A stretch of 64,000 nt of DNA from Winogradskyella immobilis (GCF_021887715.1 NZ_JAIQXX010000011.1:24662-88661); one strand, 5' to 3'. Shown: positions 37,348 through 47,689, numbered from the stretch's first letter. Notes: generated by a model not told the origin, from the sequence alone. Program-made: numbers and translations.

Positions 37348-38205
37348 CTATTTAACAGCAGTTACAGTATAACCTGCTTTTCTAAGTAGGAGAATAACTC
37401 CATTCTCCCCAGCTAAATGTCCGGCGCCAACTCCATAAAATGTAGCTTGTTTTTTTGAAAGTTCCGAAATACGAGAAATCCACTTTTTATTTCTATTGAC
37501 TAGTAATATATCTTGATGATCTGATAACTTAGAAGTGTCATCATCCATCATAACTTCCATTTGAGTAATATTTTCTGTATTGTACAACTCTAGCATAGTA
37601 GCAAAAGTTGTTCTATCATACTCTAAATCGTCTTTAGCTGATCTTAATAAATCAGCAACTTGATCTTCGTATGGGATATTATCAAAAACTTGTAATTGAT
37701 CTTCAATAGTTTCTAAACCTAAAATTTCTTCGTTTTGCGCTTGTGCTACTTTTATGAGTTCTTGTTCAAAAGATTGCATTTGACAATCTAGTAATTTAGG
37801 ATAGAGCATAGCAGTTAAAAAGAAAGGTTTCATATTCTGTACAATACCTAAAGAGACACCAGCATGTTTGGTTAATAATGTATTTATAGCTTCAAAATCT
37901 TCTTTAGAGACTAGGTCTTCTATTTTCTTTTCATCTTTCATATAAATACCACTAATCATTTTAGCCTGCAAGGAAGGATCATCCATATCGATCTCTAATA
38001 CAACTTGAGAGGTTTCATCTAAAGCTTTTTTTACTTTATCGTTTAAAGTAGCATCACAAGTAATATGTATAGTTCCAAAAAGATAAGAGGGTTTTTCAAG
38101 ATCATTACCCGAAATCTTCCATAATAAGGAATTTTCTAATTCTTGAGCATTAGTAGAGAAAAAGGACAAAAAGGTGGCAAATAGAAGTGATAATAATGAT
38201 TTCAT
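37348..38205 (-). CDS. TraB/GumN family protein, secreted
   Basis: The 285-residue protein has a signal peptide (LLFATFLSFFSTNAQ) and the TraB/GumN core with LLWKISGNDLEKPSYLFGTIH at the N-terminus, the later ETIEDQLQVFDNIPYEDQ and the C-terminal ATFYGVGAGHLAGENGVI. The family is metal-dependent in related Tiki proteases (GxxH-type motif FGTIH present) but the bacterial role is unsettled. A terminator follows, and it is probably a single-gene unit. Confidence 0.82.
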   Translation of the reverse strand: MKSLLSLLFATFLSFFSTNAQELENSLLWKISGNDLEKPSYLFGTIHITCDATLNDKVKKALDETSQVVLEIDMDDPSLQAKMISGIYMKDEKKIEDLVSKEDFEAINTLLTKHAGVSLGIVQNMKPFFLTAMLYPKLLDCQMQSFEQELIKVAQAQNEEILGLETIEDQLQVFDNIPYEDQVADLLRSAKDDLEYDRTTFATMLELYNTENITQMEVMMDDDTSKLSDHQDILLVNRNKKWISRISELSKKQATFYGVGAGHLAGENGVILLLRKAGYTVTAVK

Positions 38206-38296
38206 AACAATAATGGTTAAATGTTTTTTTTGAATAAGTGTTTAAAAAACATATAATGTTACAATTTGAGGTCGTTTATTTTTGAGATATAAAAAT

Positions 38297-38350
38297 AAAA
38301 GCAACACTACTTATAAGCTTGGACGTCTCAAACTATTTCGTGTTGCTTTT
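38297..38350 (-). terminator. Long-loop terminator after clpB
   Basis: Arms AAAAGCAACAC (38297-38307) and GTGTTGCTTTT (38340-38350) are perfectly complementary around a 32-base loop; on the minus strand the stem is followed by a T-rich stretch. It lies about 75 bases beyond the clpB stop. Confidence 0.6.
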
Positions 38351-38353
38351 AAA

Positions 38354-38372
38354 GCTTGCCTCTCGGCTAAGC
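38354..38372 (-). other. Short hairpin with GAGA tetraloop downstream of clpB
   Basis: On the minus strand GCTTAGCC, GAGA, GGCAAGC fold into a seven-pair stem with one bulged A and a GNRA-type tetraloop, just before the long-loop terminator. It may stabilise the 3' end of the clpB transcript; no function is shown. Confidence 0.4.
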
Positions 38373-38422
38373 CAACCAATCATTATAAAGACTATTTAGA
38401 AGCCATATTGTTACAGATTTAG

Positions 38423-41029
38423 TTAAAATTCTTCAGTAACAAGGTCACCTTGATTTCTAAAGACCAATTCTTTATCAAAAGCATCTAGTAAAATAATACT
38501 ATCTGTAGTCACTTTACCAACTAATATTTCTTTGCTTAACTGGTTTAAAACTTCTTTTTGTATCACACGCTTAACAGGTCTAGCACCATATTCTGGATGA
38601 TACCCTTTTTCAGCTAAATAGCTTATGGCTTCTTCAGTTGCATCAAAGGTTATACCTTGTTTAGCAATCATTTTAGTAATGCTCTTCAGTTGTAGGCCAA
38701 CAATATCTTTAATATTAGCTTTGCTTAAAGGTGTGAATAAGATTGTGTCATCTATTCTATTTAAAAATTCAGGTCTTACCGTTTGTTTTAATACCCCTAA
38801 AACATCAAGTTTTGCTGTTTCCATTGCAGTATCAATATCTTTAATAGCTTCAAAACGCTCTTGTATAATTTGGCTGCCCATATTAGAGGTCATAATTATT
38901 ATAGTATTTTTAAAATCAGCAATACGACCTTTATTATCTGTTAATCGACCTTCATCTAATACTTGTAACAGAATATTAAAAGTATCTGGATGTGCTTTTT
39001 CAATTTCATCTAATAGTACCACCGAGTATGGTTTGCGTCTTACAGCTTCAGTTAACTGACCTCCTTCATCATAACCTACATAACCTGGAGGTGCACCAAC
39101 CAAACGACTTACAGCATGGCGTTCTTGATATTCACTCATATCTATGCGTGTCATAGCATTCTCGTCATCGAATAAATATTCTGCAAGAGCTTTAGCGAGT
39201 TCTGTTTTACCAACGCCTGTTGTGCCTAAAAACAAGAACGAACCTATAGGTTTTTCAGGGTTTTGTAAACCAGCTCTAGAACGGCGTACAGCATCACTAA
39301 CAGCTTCTATGGCTTCTTCTTGTCCAACAACACGCTTATGCAACTCATCTTCAAGTTTTAATAACTTTTCACGTTCACTTTGTATCATTTTGGTTACAGG
39401 TATACCTGTCCATTTTGCAACAACATCAGCAATATCCTCGTATGTAACCTCTTCTTTTATTAATGCAGTTTCTTGTTGTTGAGCTAATTGTTTTTGAAAT
39501 GTTTCAAGCTGCTTTGTGGCTTCTTTAATTTTTCCATATCTAATTTCAGCAACTTTACCATAATCGCCATTACGCTCGGCGCGTTCAGCATCTAATTTGT
39601 AGTTTTCAATATCTTGTTTTACAGTCTGTATATTATCAACAACTTCTTTTTCGCTTTTCCATTTTGCATTTAGGGCATTGCGTTCTTCTTTAAGGTTTGC
39701 TAATTCTGAACGTAAAGATTTTAGTTTAGACTCGTCTTTTTCACGTTTAATAGCTTCTACTTCAATTTCTATTTGCATAATTTTACGATCTAAGACATCG
39801 AGCTCTTCAGGTTTTGAGTTAATTTCCATTCGCAATTTTGAAGCCGCTTCATCCATTAAATCAATGGCTTTGTCTGGTAAAAAACGATTGGTAATATAAC
39901 GCGTAGATAATTCTACAGCTCCAATAATGGCTTCATCTTTTATACGAACTTTGTGATGTGTTTCGTATTTTTCTTTAATACCTCTAAGTATAGAAATAGC
40001 ACTTTCGGTATCAGGTTCATTGACTATAACTTTTTGAAAACGACGTTCTAAGGCTTTGTCTTGCTCAAAATATTTTTGATATTCATCTAATGTAGTAGCG
40101 CCTATAGCTCTGAGTTCGCCACGTGCTAAAGCTGGTTTTAAAATATTAGCAGCATCCATAGCTCCTTGTCCACCGCCAGCTCCAACAAGTGTATGAATTT
40201 CATCTATGAAAAGTACAATATCACCTTCACTAGTTGTTACTTCTTTGATTACAGCTTTTAAGCGTTCTTCAAACTCACCTTTAAACTTAGCGCCAGCAAT
40301 TAACGCTCCCATGTCTAAAGCAAATATTTTTTTGTTTTTTAGGTTTTCAGGGATATCGCCATCAATGATACGATGCGCTAAGCCTTCAGCTATGGCTGTT
40401 TTACCAGTTCCGGGTTCACCAACCAAAATGGGATTATTCTTAGTACGGCGCGATAATATTTGTAATATTCTACGTATCTCTTCATCTCTACCAATTACAG
40501 GGTCTAGCTTCCCATCTTTTGCCAATTGGTTGAGGTTTTTGGCATATTTATTTAGCGAATTGTATGTGTCTTCTTGATTTTGAGAGGTGACGCGATCTCC
40601 TTTACGTAACTCTTCTATACTGGCTCTTAGTGTTTTTTCCGTTACAGCTTGATCTTTTAAAACCTGAGCAATTTTGCTTTTAGATTTAAAAATCGCTAAG
40701 ACAAGATGCTCAATAGCTACAAAATCGTCATTCATTTTCTTTGCTACTATAGACGCTTCATTAACACTTTTTCCAGCTTCTCTTGAAAGCATAATGTCTC
40801 CACCAGAAACTTTTGAAAAACGTTTAAGCTCTTTATCTAGAATTTGTTCTAATAAAGCAACATTGATGTTTAGCTTCTTTAGCAAAAATGGTAAAACATT
40901 TTCATCAACATTAAGGATGCCTTTAAATAAGTGTTCGTTTTCTATGTGTTGGTGTTGTAAGCTTTGGGCAAGTTGTTGCGCTTGCTGTATAGCTTCTTGC
41001 GATTTGATGGTATAATTATTGAAATTCAT
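38423..41029 (-). CDS. clpB: ATP-dependent chaperone ClpB
   Basis: ClpB disaggregates proteins together with DnaK. The 868-residue protein has the N-terminal Clp domain (about 1-145), AAA domain 1 with Walker A GEPGTGKT at 204-211 and Walker [15 protein letters not shown], the middle coiled-coil propeller (about 410-525) and AAA domain 2 with [13 protein letters not shown] near 603 and the sensor GARPVKR near the end. Length and order are those of ClpB. No typical heat-shock operator (CIRCE) is seen in the 207-base upstream gap. Confidence 0.98.
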   Translation of the reverse strand: MNFNNYTIKSQEAIQQAQQLAQSLQHQHIENEHLFKGILNVDENVLPFLLKKLNINVALLEQILDKELKRFSKVSGGDIMLSREAGKSVNEASIVAKKMNDDFVAIEHLVLAIFKSKSKIAQVLKDQAVTEKTLRASIEELRKGDRVTSQNQEDTYNSLNKYAKNLNQLAKDGKLDPVIGRDEEIRRILQILSRRTKNNPILVGEPGTGKTAIAEGLAHRIIDGDIPENLKNKKIFALDMGALIAGAKFKGEFEERLKAVIKEVTTSEGDIVLFIDEIHTLVGAGGGQGAMDAANILKPALARGELRAIGATTLDEYQKYFEQDKALERRFQKVIVNEPDTESAISILRGIKEKYETHHKVRIKDEAIIGAVELSTRYITNRFLPDKAIDLMDEAASKLRMEINSKPEELDVLDRKIMQIEIEVEAIKREKDESKLKSLRSELANLKEERNALNAKWKSEKEVVDNIQTVKQDIENYKLDAERAERNGDYGKVAEIRYGKIKEATKQLETFQKQLAQQQETALIKEEVTYEDIADVVAKWTGIPVTKMIQSEREKLLKLEDELHKRVVGQEEAIEAVSDAVRRSRAGLQNPEKPIGSFLFLGTTGVGKTELAKALAEYLFDDENAMTRIDMSEYQERHAVSRLVGAPPGYVGYDEGGQLTEAVRRKPYSVVLLDEIEKAHPDTFNILLQVLDEGRLTDNKGRIADFKNTIIIMTSNMGSQIIQERFEAIKDIDTAMETAKLDVLGVLKQTVRPEFLNRIDDTILFTPLSKANIKDIVGLQLKSITKMIAKQGITFDATEEAISYLAEKGYHPEYGARPVKRVIQKEVLNQLSKEILVGKVTTDSIILLDAFDKELVFRNQGDLVTEEF

Positions 41030-41199
41030 AATCTGTTATAATTACTTATAATCGTTAAGAGAATTATTCTAATAAGCGATTTGTTTTCTAGCTCTATTTC
41101 AAATACCTTACCAACAGGTTTTAAGAGACAAAATGTCTGTTTAAAGCAATAATAACGTGACTTTTAGTCAGTTTGTAAGGATATAAATAAAGAATCGAC

Positions 41200-41207
41200 T
41201 ATGTTTG
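41200..41207 (+). promoter_or_regulatory. Candidate -7 box TATGTTTG of ytxJ
   Basis: TATGTTTG fits TAnnTTTG, with TTTG at 41172-41175 upstream. It lies 28 bases before the ATG at 41236. Confidence 0.4.
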
Positions 41208-41235
41208 AAGTTCAATAATTTAAAGTACAATAACT

Positions 41236-41625
41236 ATGGGAATATTTAGTAAAATGTTTGGAGGTTCTTCAGAGCCAAAAGAAGAGAAATCACTGCCTTG
41301 GATTCCGTTGACAAATATTCCTCAATTAGACGCTATTTCAAAAAAATCTAAAACTAAAACCCAAGTTATTTTTAAGCATTCTACACGTTGTGGAATTAGC
41401 CGTATGGTGATTAACCAATTTGTTGATTTTTATGGATTAGAAGAGAAGGATTTAGATTTGTATTATTTGGATCTATTGAACTATAGAGATGTATCTACTG
41501 AAGTTGGTTATAAGTTTCAGGTGATGCATCAGTCACCACAACTTTTAGTTATTAAAAATGGTGCTACAGTTGCACATGCTTCTCATGGTGCAATAAATGA
41601 TATTGATTTACCAAAGTTTGTTTAA
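41236..41625 (+). CDS. ytxJ: Bacillithiol system redox-active protein YtxJ (monothiol thioredoxin-like)
   Basis: The 129-residue protein has a thioredoxin-like fold with a single active Cys52 in HSTRCGISRMV, the monothiol signature of the YtxJ/DUF2847 family, and the cis-Pro loop in VMHQSPQLLVI. Members are thought to reduce bacillithiol mixed disulfides (monothiol bacilliredoxin). It is cytoplasmic and transcribed alone, closed by a bidirectional terminator. The name rests on the motif and length; activity here is inference. Confidence 0.85.
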   Translation: MGIFSKMFGGSSEPKEEKSLPWIPLTNIPQLDAISKKSKTKTQVIFKHSTRCGISRMVINQFVDFYGLEEKDLDLYYLDLLNYRDVSTEVGYKFQVMHQSPQLLVIKNGATVAHASHGAINDIDLPKFV

Positions 41626-41673
41626 AAACTTTTTATATGAAATAAAAGTATAAAGGACTTATTATAAATTACG

Positions 41674-41706
41674 AAAACCTCAGTATGATAAACATATTGA
41701 GGTTTT
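41674..41706. terminator. Bidirectional terminator between ytxJ and the DCC gene
   Basis: Arms AAAACCTCA (41674-41682) and TGAGGTTTT (41698-41706) with a 15-base loop and T-rich flanks, placed between two converging genes. Confidence 0.8.
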
Positions 41707-41731
41707 TATTTTTTAATCATTTTAAGACTAT

Positions 41732-42106
41732 TTATCTAAAATCTATAGTACAACTTCTAGATTGACCAAACCATTTTACTCTATTTTTAGATGCCGTTTT
41801 GTAGATGAAATCTCTTATTAAACGAGGAATAAAACCTAATAAAGCTGCAACACGTTTCCATTTTGGTATTTTAGAAACAATTCTTAAAAATCCATCAGAG
41901 TGTGTTTTTACACCATTATCATCAATAAGTATTACAGTATCTAATCGTTCAGTAGGATAACCATATTTAGTTAATAATTGTTGCCCGTAAGACGATTGAA
42001 AAGCTACAAATTGAAATAAATCTTCTGGCGCAAATTTTAATAACCAGCCCACAACACCATTGCAAAGATTACATTCTCCGTCAAAAATTATGATATCCTT
42101 TTCCAT
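41732..42106 (-). CDS. DCC family thiol-disulfide oxidoreductase (DUF393)
   Basis: The 124-residue protein has the family signature DGECNLCNG near the N-terminus, giving the DxxCxxC motif with Cys12 and Cys15, and the conserved GWLLKFA and PKWKRVAALLGFIPRLIRDFIY segments. The family is annotated as thiol-disulfide oxidoreductases; targets are unknown. It converges on ytxJ, another thiol protein, but no transcription link exists. Confidence 0.85.
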   Translation of the reverse strand: MEKDIIIFDGECNLCNGVVGWLLKFAPEDLFQFVAFQSSYGQQLLTKYGYPTERLDTVILIDDNGVKTHSDGFLRIVSKIPKWKRVAALLGFIPRLIRDFIYKTASKNRVKWFGQSRSCTIDFR

Positions 42107-42360
42107 TATAATTTATGTTAATTAGTTTGATATTATTATAGACGAAAAAAGCTTCATAAGCTTTCAATGTTTAGAAAACTTTATGATTATTGTCAGATAA
42201 GTTGACCTTAAGGTTTTGTGTTTTGTAAGAATAAGATTAACAATTAAAAAACAAATAATTTTGACAATAAATTTTCAATCTGTAAATACAGATATCAATG
42301 AAGCACTTTCCTTAGTTTAAGGAATTATTACATACCTTTATCTCCTAAAATCTATTTTTT

Positions 42361-44142
42361 ATGATACGTCGATTATTTGTTTTAAGTCTTGTCTTTCTCG
42401 TTGTTTTATCTTGTAAAAATGAAACATCAGAAACAGAAGTAAAATCTAACAATGCTGAATTTACTAAACTTTTAGAGGATTATAACCAAGGTGGTTATGA
42501 ATTAGATCCTATGATAGCTACAAATGCAGGGAATACGGATTATAATACTGCTTTTCCAGATTTTTTATCTGCCGATTATAAGACTAAGAAGAAGACTTAT
42601 TATGAGTCTTATAAAAACAAATTGTCTCACATAGATTTTGAGTCATTGAATAGTACCGAAAAAATGAGCTACAATGTCTTAAACTGGGATATCGATATTA
42701 ATCTAGAGGCTATGACCTTTAAAAAAGATTTAATGCCTATAGATCAAATGTGGTCTAAAAATTTAGATTTTAACCAATTGGCTTCAGCAAGTAATGCGCA
42801 ACCTTTTAAAACAGTAAAGAATTATAACGATTGGATGACGCGTGTCGATAATTATCTGGTTTGGTTAAACTCTACTATAGAAAATATGAGAACTGGCATG
42901 TCTGAAGGCTATGTATTACCAAAACCTTTGATAAAGAAAGTGATTCCTCAATTTGAAACATTAGCAACTGGGGAAGTTGTAAATCATTTGTATTACGCAC
43001 CAATTAAAGTGATCCCAGATAGTTTCACTCAAGATGAGCGTGAAACAATAACAGCGGATTATTCTACGATGATTAAAGATAAGATTATGCCAGCACATCA
43101 GAGTATGGTTGATTTTTTAACAAACGAATATTTGCCAAAAGGAAGAATGTCTAGTGGAATAGATGCTACACCACTCGGAGCTGATTATTATAGTCATCAA
43201 ATAAAACTGTATACCACTACTAATATGACAGCTGATGAAATTCATCAATTAGGATTAAGTGAAGTGTCACGTATTCGTTCTGAAATGGAAGCCATTAAAG
43301 AACAGGTAGGTTTTGAAGGAGATTTAAATGATTTTTTTGAACATGTAAGAACAAAAGAGTCTTTGATGCCATTCACAGAACGTTCGCAAGTTATTGCCTT
43401 CTATGATAGCATTCATGATGTTATGAAACCACAAATAAATAAGCTATTCGGAAAACAACCTGTCACAGCTTTTGAGGTAAGACGTACACAACCTTTTAGA
43501 GAGAAGTCTGCTGCTGCAAATTACAGTTCTGGTTCTTTAGATGGTACACGTCCAGGTATTTTTTATACACCGATACCATACGTTGAAAGTTATAATATAT
43601 TTGATAAAGAAAGTTTGTTTTTGCATGAGGCGATTCCTGGGCACCATTTTCAGATAGCCTTGCAACAAGAAAACAAAGAATTACCAGATTTTAGAAAAAC
43701 ATTATGGTATAGCGCTTATGGAGAAGGTTGGGCACTTTATACCGAAGCTATGGGCAAAGAGTTGGGGTTATTTAAAGATCCGTATTTATATTTTGGAATG
43801 TTAAGTTCTGAGATACATAGAGCAATAAGATTGGTTGTAGATACAGGGCTTCACTCTAAAGGGTGGACAAGAGAACAAGCTATACAATATTCGTTGGAGA
43901 ATGAAGCAAAGTCTGAAGCTTCGATAACTAGTGAAATTGAGCGTTATATGGCTAATCCTGGGCAAGCCTTGTCTTATAAGATAGGTCAATTAAAACTTAT
44001 AGAATTAAGAGAAAGAGCAGCTAAGGCACTTGGGGATAAGTTTGATATTAGAGAATACCACAATCAGGTTTTAGAAACAGGTTGTATTCCACTGCAACTT
44101 TTGGAAGATAAAATAGATGCTTGGATAGCAGATTCTAAATAA
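42361..44142 (+). CDS. DUF885 family lipoprotein, putative metallopeptidase
   Basis: The 593-residue protein has a lipoprotein signal (FLVVLSC, Cys18) and matches the DUF885 family. The likely zinc site is HEAIPGHHFQ (HExxxHH-like), followed after about 25 residues by EGWALYTEAMG, providing a Glu ligand as in M1/M3-like gluzincins. The family is thought to be peptidases of the cell envelope, but activity on a given peptide is not shown. A stem-loop terminator follows at 44216-44243. Confidence 0.85.
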   Translation: MIRRLFVLSLVFLVVLSCKNETSETEVKSNNAEFTKLLEDYNQGGYELDPMIATNAGNTDYNTAFPDFLSADYKTKKKTYYESYKNKLSHIDFESLNSTEKMSYNVLNWDIDINLEAMTFKKDLMPIDQMWSKNLDFNQLASASNAQPFKTVKNYNDWMTRVDNYLVWLNSTIENMRTGMSEGYVLPKPLIKKVIPQFETLATGEVVNHLYYAPIKVIPDSFTQDERETITADYSTMIKDKIMPAHQSMVDFLTNEYLPKGRMSSGIDATPLGADYYSHQIKLYTTTNMTADEIHQLGLSEVSRIRSEMEAIKEQVGFEGDLNDFFEHVRTKESLMPFTERSQVIAFYDSIHDVMKPQINKLFGKQPVTAFEVRRTQPFREKSAAANYSSGSLDGTRPGIFYTPIPYVESYNIFDKESLFLHEAIPGHHFQIALQQENKELPDFRKTLWYSAYGEGWALYTEAMGKELGLFKDPYLYFGMLSSEIHRAIRLVVDTGLHSKGWTREQAIQYSLENEAKSEASITSEIERYMANPGQALSYKIGQLKLIELRERAAKALGDKFDIREYHNQVLETGCIPLQLLEDKIDAWIADSK

Positions 44143-44215
44143 ATAGCTGTCTAAGTTTGATTAATCTATTGAAATTTAAGCAGTCGATTTCTAAAGTATA
44201 AACTCATTTTTGTAT

Positions 44216-44248
44216 CCTGCAAGGTCTTTTTTGACCTTGTAGGTTTTT
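44216..44248 (+). terminator. Terminator of the DUF885 gene
   Basis: CCTGCAAGGTC (44216-44226) pairs with GACCTTGTAGG (44233-44243) with one G-U pair around a T6 loop, followed by TTTTT. A second related ACCTTGTAGGT lies about 40 bases later, so the element may belong to a repeated type. Confidence 0.7.
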
Positions 44249-44364
44249 AAAAAGTTTAAGGCATACCTTCAGGTGTTTAAAACCTTGTAGGTAAAAATAT
44301 AATGAATATCAGCTCATTAATAATAAAAATCAGATTAGATATAAAATATTAAAGAGAATGGACT

Positions 44365-44838
44365 TTATCTATGGTGATAAGGTTCATTTTTTAGTATTGT
44401 AAAACCACGATATAATTGTTCTATAAAGAATAATCTTACCATTTGATGAGAGAATGTCATTTTAGATAGGCCTAACTTTCCATTAGCACGTTGATAAACA
44501 GGATTAGAGAATCCATAAGGTCCGCCAATAACAAAAATTAGTGTTTTAATACCAGAGTTCATATGCTTTTGGAGATACTTTGAAAATTCAATAGAAGTAT
44601 ACTGTTTTCCATTTTCATCTAGTAGAATAAGAACATCAGCCTTCTGAGTTTTTGCCAAAATAAGCTCTCCTTCTTTTTCTTTTTGTTGAGATTCTGATAG
44701 ATGTTTTACATTTTTTATGTCTGGTATAATTTCAAATTCAAAACGTGTATAATGGCTAAGGCGTTTTGTATAATCTTCAATTAACCCAATTAAGGCTTTA
44801 TTATCTGTTTTGCCTATGGCAATGAGTTTGATTGTCAT
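44365..44838 (-). CDS. rlmH: 23S rRNA (pseudouridine-1915-N3)-methyltransferase RlmH
   Basis: RlmH methylates pseudouridine 1915 in 23S rRNA. The 157-residue SPOUT protein has the ILLDENGKQYTSIEFSKYLQ segment, the FVIGGPYGFSN SAM-knot motif and the C-terminal SKMTFSHQMVRLFFIEQLYRGFTI and NEPYHH substrate motif. Length is family-typical. Its ATG directly follows the TAA of the 299-residue hypothetical gene, so they are likely one transcript. Confidence 0.95.
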   Translation of the reverse strand: MTIKLIAIGKTDNKALIGLIEDYTKRLSHYTRFEFEIIPDIKNVKHLSESQQKEKEGELILAKTQKADVLILLDENGKQYTSIEFSKYLQKHMNSGIKTLIFVIGGPYGFSNPVYQRANGKLGLSKMTFSHQMVRLFFIEQLYRGFTILKNEPYHHR

Positions 44839-45738
44839 TTAGTATCTAGATGATATAAAGCAATGAGATTGATTAACTGTTACTCTTCGATTTCTTTGAA
44901 TGTTATTTGTTTTTAAGCGTTTTTCTCTCTCTCTTTCTCTTTCAACCTGTGCTTGACCTATAGCAATTAATCTGTTTTTATTCTCTATTCTAGCTTTTAA
45001 AATAAAATTTGTTTCAAAAATTTGAGGATTAGTATCTATTTGATTAAAGTCAGAGATATACTCTCTCCAGTTTTTATTTAACATTTTTTCGACTTGATGT
45101 TCGGGTAAATAGCGATAATAGAAATAATGTCCATTAGGTTTCAATATTATTATACCTGAGGATTTATTTTTAAAAAATGTGTTTTTCAAAACTTTATTAA
45201 TTTTTTGAAAACTATAATGTTTTATATTATAAGTGAAATTCTGATTTACAGAATAAAAATGTATTGCTAAAGAATTATTTCTTTTTAAAAACCGATTACA
45301 TTTCTTTTGGATTTCATCAGTTGTTTTTCTGTTTTTTAAATACTTTTTATAGGATACATTGCCTGCTTCATCAAGAGATTTTCTGTGTTTCAGGGATTTA
45401 GAATACTCTTCGAAGCCCATAATAGTATCCTTATATGTAATAATTAAATTTTTGTTTAAATCAGTTGTATTATAAAATGATTTGAAAACACCTTGAATTT
45501 GAGTTAATTCTGTATCATCCAATTTCTTAAAATCATAATCTTTTATAAGGTATTTAATTTTAATTGAGTCTCTTAATACGATTTCTTCATGAAAAATTAA
45601 GGATTTTGATTTAACATAAAATTTAGCCATATCTATTTGGCTCATGTTTTCATCCAAATACAGAATAGGTTTATCAGTTTCTTGCGTTAAACTAAGCAAG
45701 GGAATAATTAATAATAAAAACAATAATTTAGTTTTCAT
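44839..45738 (-). CDS. Secreted hypothetical protein with C-terminal Arg/Glu tail
   Basis: I do not recognise the family. The 299-residue product has a signal peptide (LLFLLLIIPLLSLTQ) and otherwise scattered, Lys- and Tyr-rich segments. The C-terminus contains a run of alternating Glu and Arg (EREREREKR) encoded by a CT/AG dinucleotide tract at 44924-44942, and then a short divergent tail that may reflect a frame change in the tract. It is transcribed with rlmH, whose start abuts its stop; no functional link is known. Confidence 0.6.
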   Translation of the reverse strand: MKTKLLFLLLIIPLLSLTQETDKPILYLDENMSQIDMAKFYVKSKSLIFHEEIVLRDSIKIKYLIKDYDFKKLDDTELTQIQGVFKSFYNTTDLNKNLIITYKDTIMGFEEYSKSLKHRKSLDEAGNVSYKKYLKNRKTTDEIQKKCNRFLKRNNSLAIHFYSVNQNFTYNIKHYSFQKINKVLKNTFFKNKSSGIIILKPNGHYFYYRYLPEHQVEKMLNKNWREYISDFNQIDTNPQIFETNFILKARIENKNRLIAIGQAQVEREREREKRLKTNNIQRNRRVTVNQSHCFISSRY

Positions 45739-45827
45739 TTATAGTTGAATAGATTGATAAACTAAATTTACAACTATATTTCAAATATCACCTTTCAATT
45801 CCTATTTTTACATCAAATAAGAATTAA

Positions 45828-46685
45828 ATGATTTCAAAAGCAGAGTTTCAAAAAGAGATAGATTTAATTATAGCTAACGCAATTAGAGAAGATGTTGGTG
45901 ATGGAGATCATAGCTCATTGGCGTGCATACCAGATACAGCTCAAGGAAAAGCGAAACTTTTAGTAAAAGATGATGGTATTATTGCTGGTATTGAATTTGC
46001 GAAACAAGTATTTGCTTATGTAGATGCTAACCTAAAAATAGAAACATTAATTGAAGATGGCTCAGAGGTTAAATATGGGGATATTGCATTTTATGTAGAA
46101 GGAGCTTCACAATCTATTTTAAAATCAGAACGGTTGGTGCTCAATGCTATGCAGCGTATGAGCGCTATAGCAACAAAAACTAAATCTTTTGTAGATTTAC
46201 TAGAAGGAACAGGTACTAAAATTTTAGATACCAGAAAAACAACTCCAGGCATTAGAGCACTAGAAAAATGGGCTGTAAAAATTGGAGGAGGAGAGAACCA
46301 TAGATTTGCATTGTATGATATGATTATGCTTAAAGACAATCATATCGATTTTGCAGGTGGTGTTGCAAAAGCCATAAATTTAACTAAGGCTTATCTTAAA
46401 GCTACTATGCGCGATTTAAAAATTATTGTTGAAGCTAGAGATCTTAATGAAATTAAAGAGATATTAGATTGTGGTGGAGTATATCGTATTTTAATAGATA
46501 ATTTTAATTATGAAGATACACGTAAAGCAGTTAAGTTAATAGGAAACCAATGTTTAACGGAATCTTCTGGAGGTATTAATGAAAATACGATTAGGGATTA
46601 TGCATTATGTGGAGTAGACTATATATCGTCAGGTGCGTTAACACATTCGGTGTATAATATGGATTTAAGTTTAAAAGCAGTATGA
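45828..46685 (+). CDS. nadC: Nicotinate-nucleotide pyrophosphorylase (carboxylating) NadC
   Basis: NadC makes nicotinate mononucleotide from quinolinate and PRPP in de novo NAD synthesis. The 285-residue protein has the N-terminal sandwich, and the barrel motifs ILDTRKTTPGIRALEKWAV, GGGENHRFALYDMIMLKDNHI and VEARDL, with SSGGINENTI and VDYISSGALTHS near the end. Length and motifs are diagnostic. It is followed 26 bases later by the BrkB gene on the same strand. Confidence 0.96.
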   Translation: MISKAEFQKEIDLIIANAIREDVGDGDHSSLACIPDTAQGKAKLLVKDDGIIAGIEFAKQVFAYVDANLKIETLIEDGSEVKYGDIAFYVEGASQSILKSERLVLNAMQRMSAIATKTKSFVDLLEGTGTKILDTRKTTPGIRALEKWAVKIGGGENHRFALYDMIMLKDNHIDFAGGVAKAINLTKAYLKATMRDLKIIVEARDLNEIKEILDCGGVYRILIDNFNYEDTRKAVKLIGNQCLTESSGGINENTIRDYALCGVDYISSGALTHSVYNMDLSLKAV

Positions 46686-46711
46686 TGTAATTCTAAGTTA
46701 GAAATCATTTT

Positions 46712-47689
46712 ATGTCAAAATCAATTGAAGATAAATTAGATAAGATTCCGGTAGTAAATCAATCTGTAAAGGTTTGTAAAAAAATCAGGTTGCCAGGTTT
46801 TGAGGGTTTGTCTATTTACGATTTATTGGAGCTATATGTTATTGGTATTGTTAAAGGCACATTAACCACAAGAGCAAGTGCTATTGCATTTAGTTTTTTT
46901 ACTGCAATCTTCCCTTTTTTATTATTCTTAATTATTTTAATCCCTTATATTCCAACTCTTATTCCTAATATGGATTTAGAAGTTTTTCAATATAATTTTA
47001 GAAGCTTTTTAAAGACATCCTTGCCTCCACAAACTTCAGATTTTTTTATGGATTCTATTTTCCAAAATTTAGAAGGTAATAATAAACAGGTAGGGTTATT
47101 ATCTTCAGTATTTGTATTGTCTATGTTTTTAATGACTAATGGTGTTAATGCGGTGTTTTCCGGCTTTGAAAATTCGTACCATAAACAGTTAACACGTAAT
47201 ATTATTCAACAATATATGTACGCATTAGGTATCGCTTTAATACTCGCTATTTTAGTACTGATTACCGTAGCTTTTTTTGGGTATTTTCAAATTTATGTTA
47301 TTAGTCCTTTGTATGAAAGTATTAATAATGAAGTATTTATGGAAGAATCGTCAAAAGGTTTAGGATGGATTACACCAGTAAAATATTCATTTTTTATTAT
47401 AATGGTATATTTATCAACTGCGATATTATACTTTTTTGGTACTAAAGAAGGACGGAAAACACGTTTTTTTTCAGTAGGAGCTTTGCTAACAACTTTACTA
47501 ATTATTTTAACTTCTTATTTATTTGGGATTTATATTGATGATTTTTCAAATTACAACAAGCTGTATGGTTCTATAGGTGGTCTATTAATTCTTTTACTAT
47601 ATCTATGGTTAAATGCTAATATATTACTTTTGGGTTATGAGCTTAATGCGACATTAAGAGGCTTAGAAAAAATCAATCAGTCAAAATGA
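46712..47689 (+). CDS. YihY/virulence factor BrkB family membrane protein
   Basis: The 325-residue inner-membrane protein has about six membrane segments and the family motifs RASAIAFSFFTAIFPFLLFLI, the later SVFVLSMFLMTNGVNAVFSGFENSY and YGSIGGLLILLLYLWLNANILLLGYELNA. The family includes proteins once linked to RNase BN by error; the function is not settled. It overlaps the DUF2147 gene by four bases (ATGA), suggesting co-translation. Confidence 0.87.
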   Translation: MSKSIEDKLDKIPVVNQSVKVCKKIRLPGFEGLSIYDLLELYVIGIVKGTLTTRASAIAFSFFTAIFPFLLFLIILIPYIPTLIPNMDLEVFQYNFRSFLKTSLPPQTSDFFMDSIFQNLEGNNKQVGLLSSVFVLSMFLMTNGVNAVFSGFENSYHKQLTRNIIQQYMYALGIALILAILVLITVAFFGYFQIYVISPLYESINNEVFMEESSKGLGWITPVKYSFFIIMVYLSTAILYFFGTKEGRKTRFFSVGALLTTLLIILTSYLFGIYIDDFSNYNKLYGSIGGLLILLLYLWLNANILLLGYELNATLRGLEKINQSK

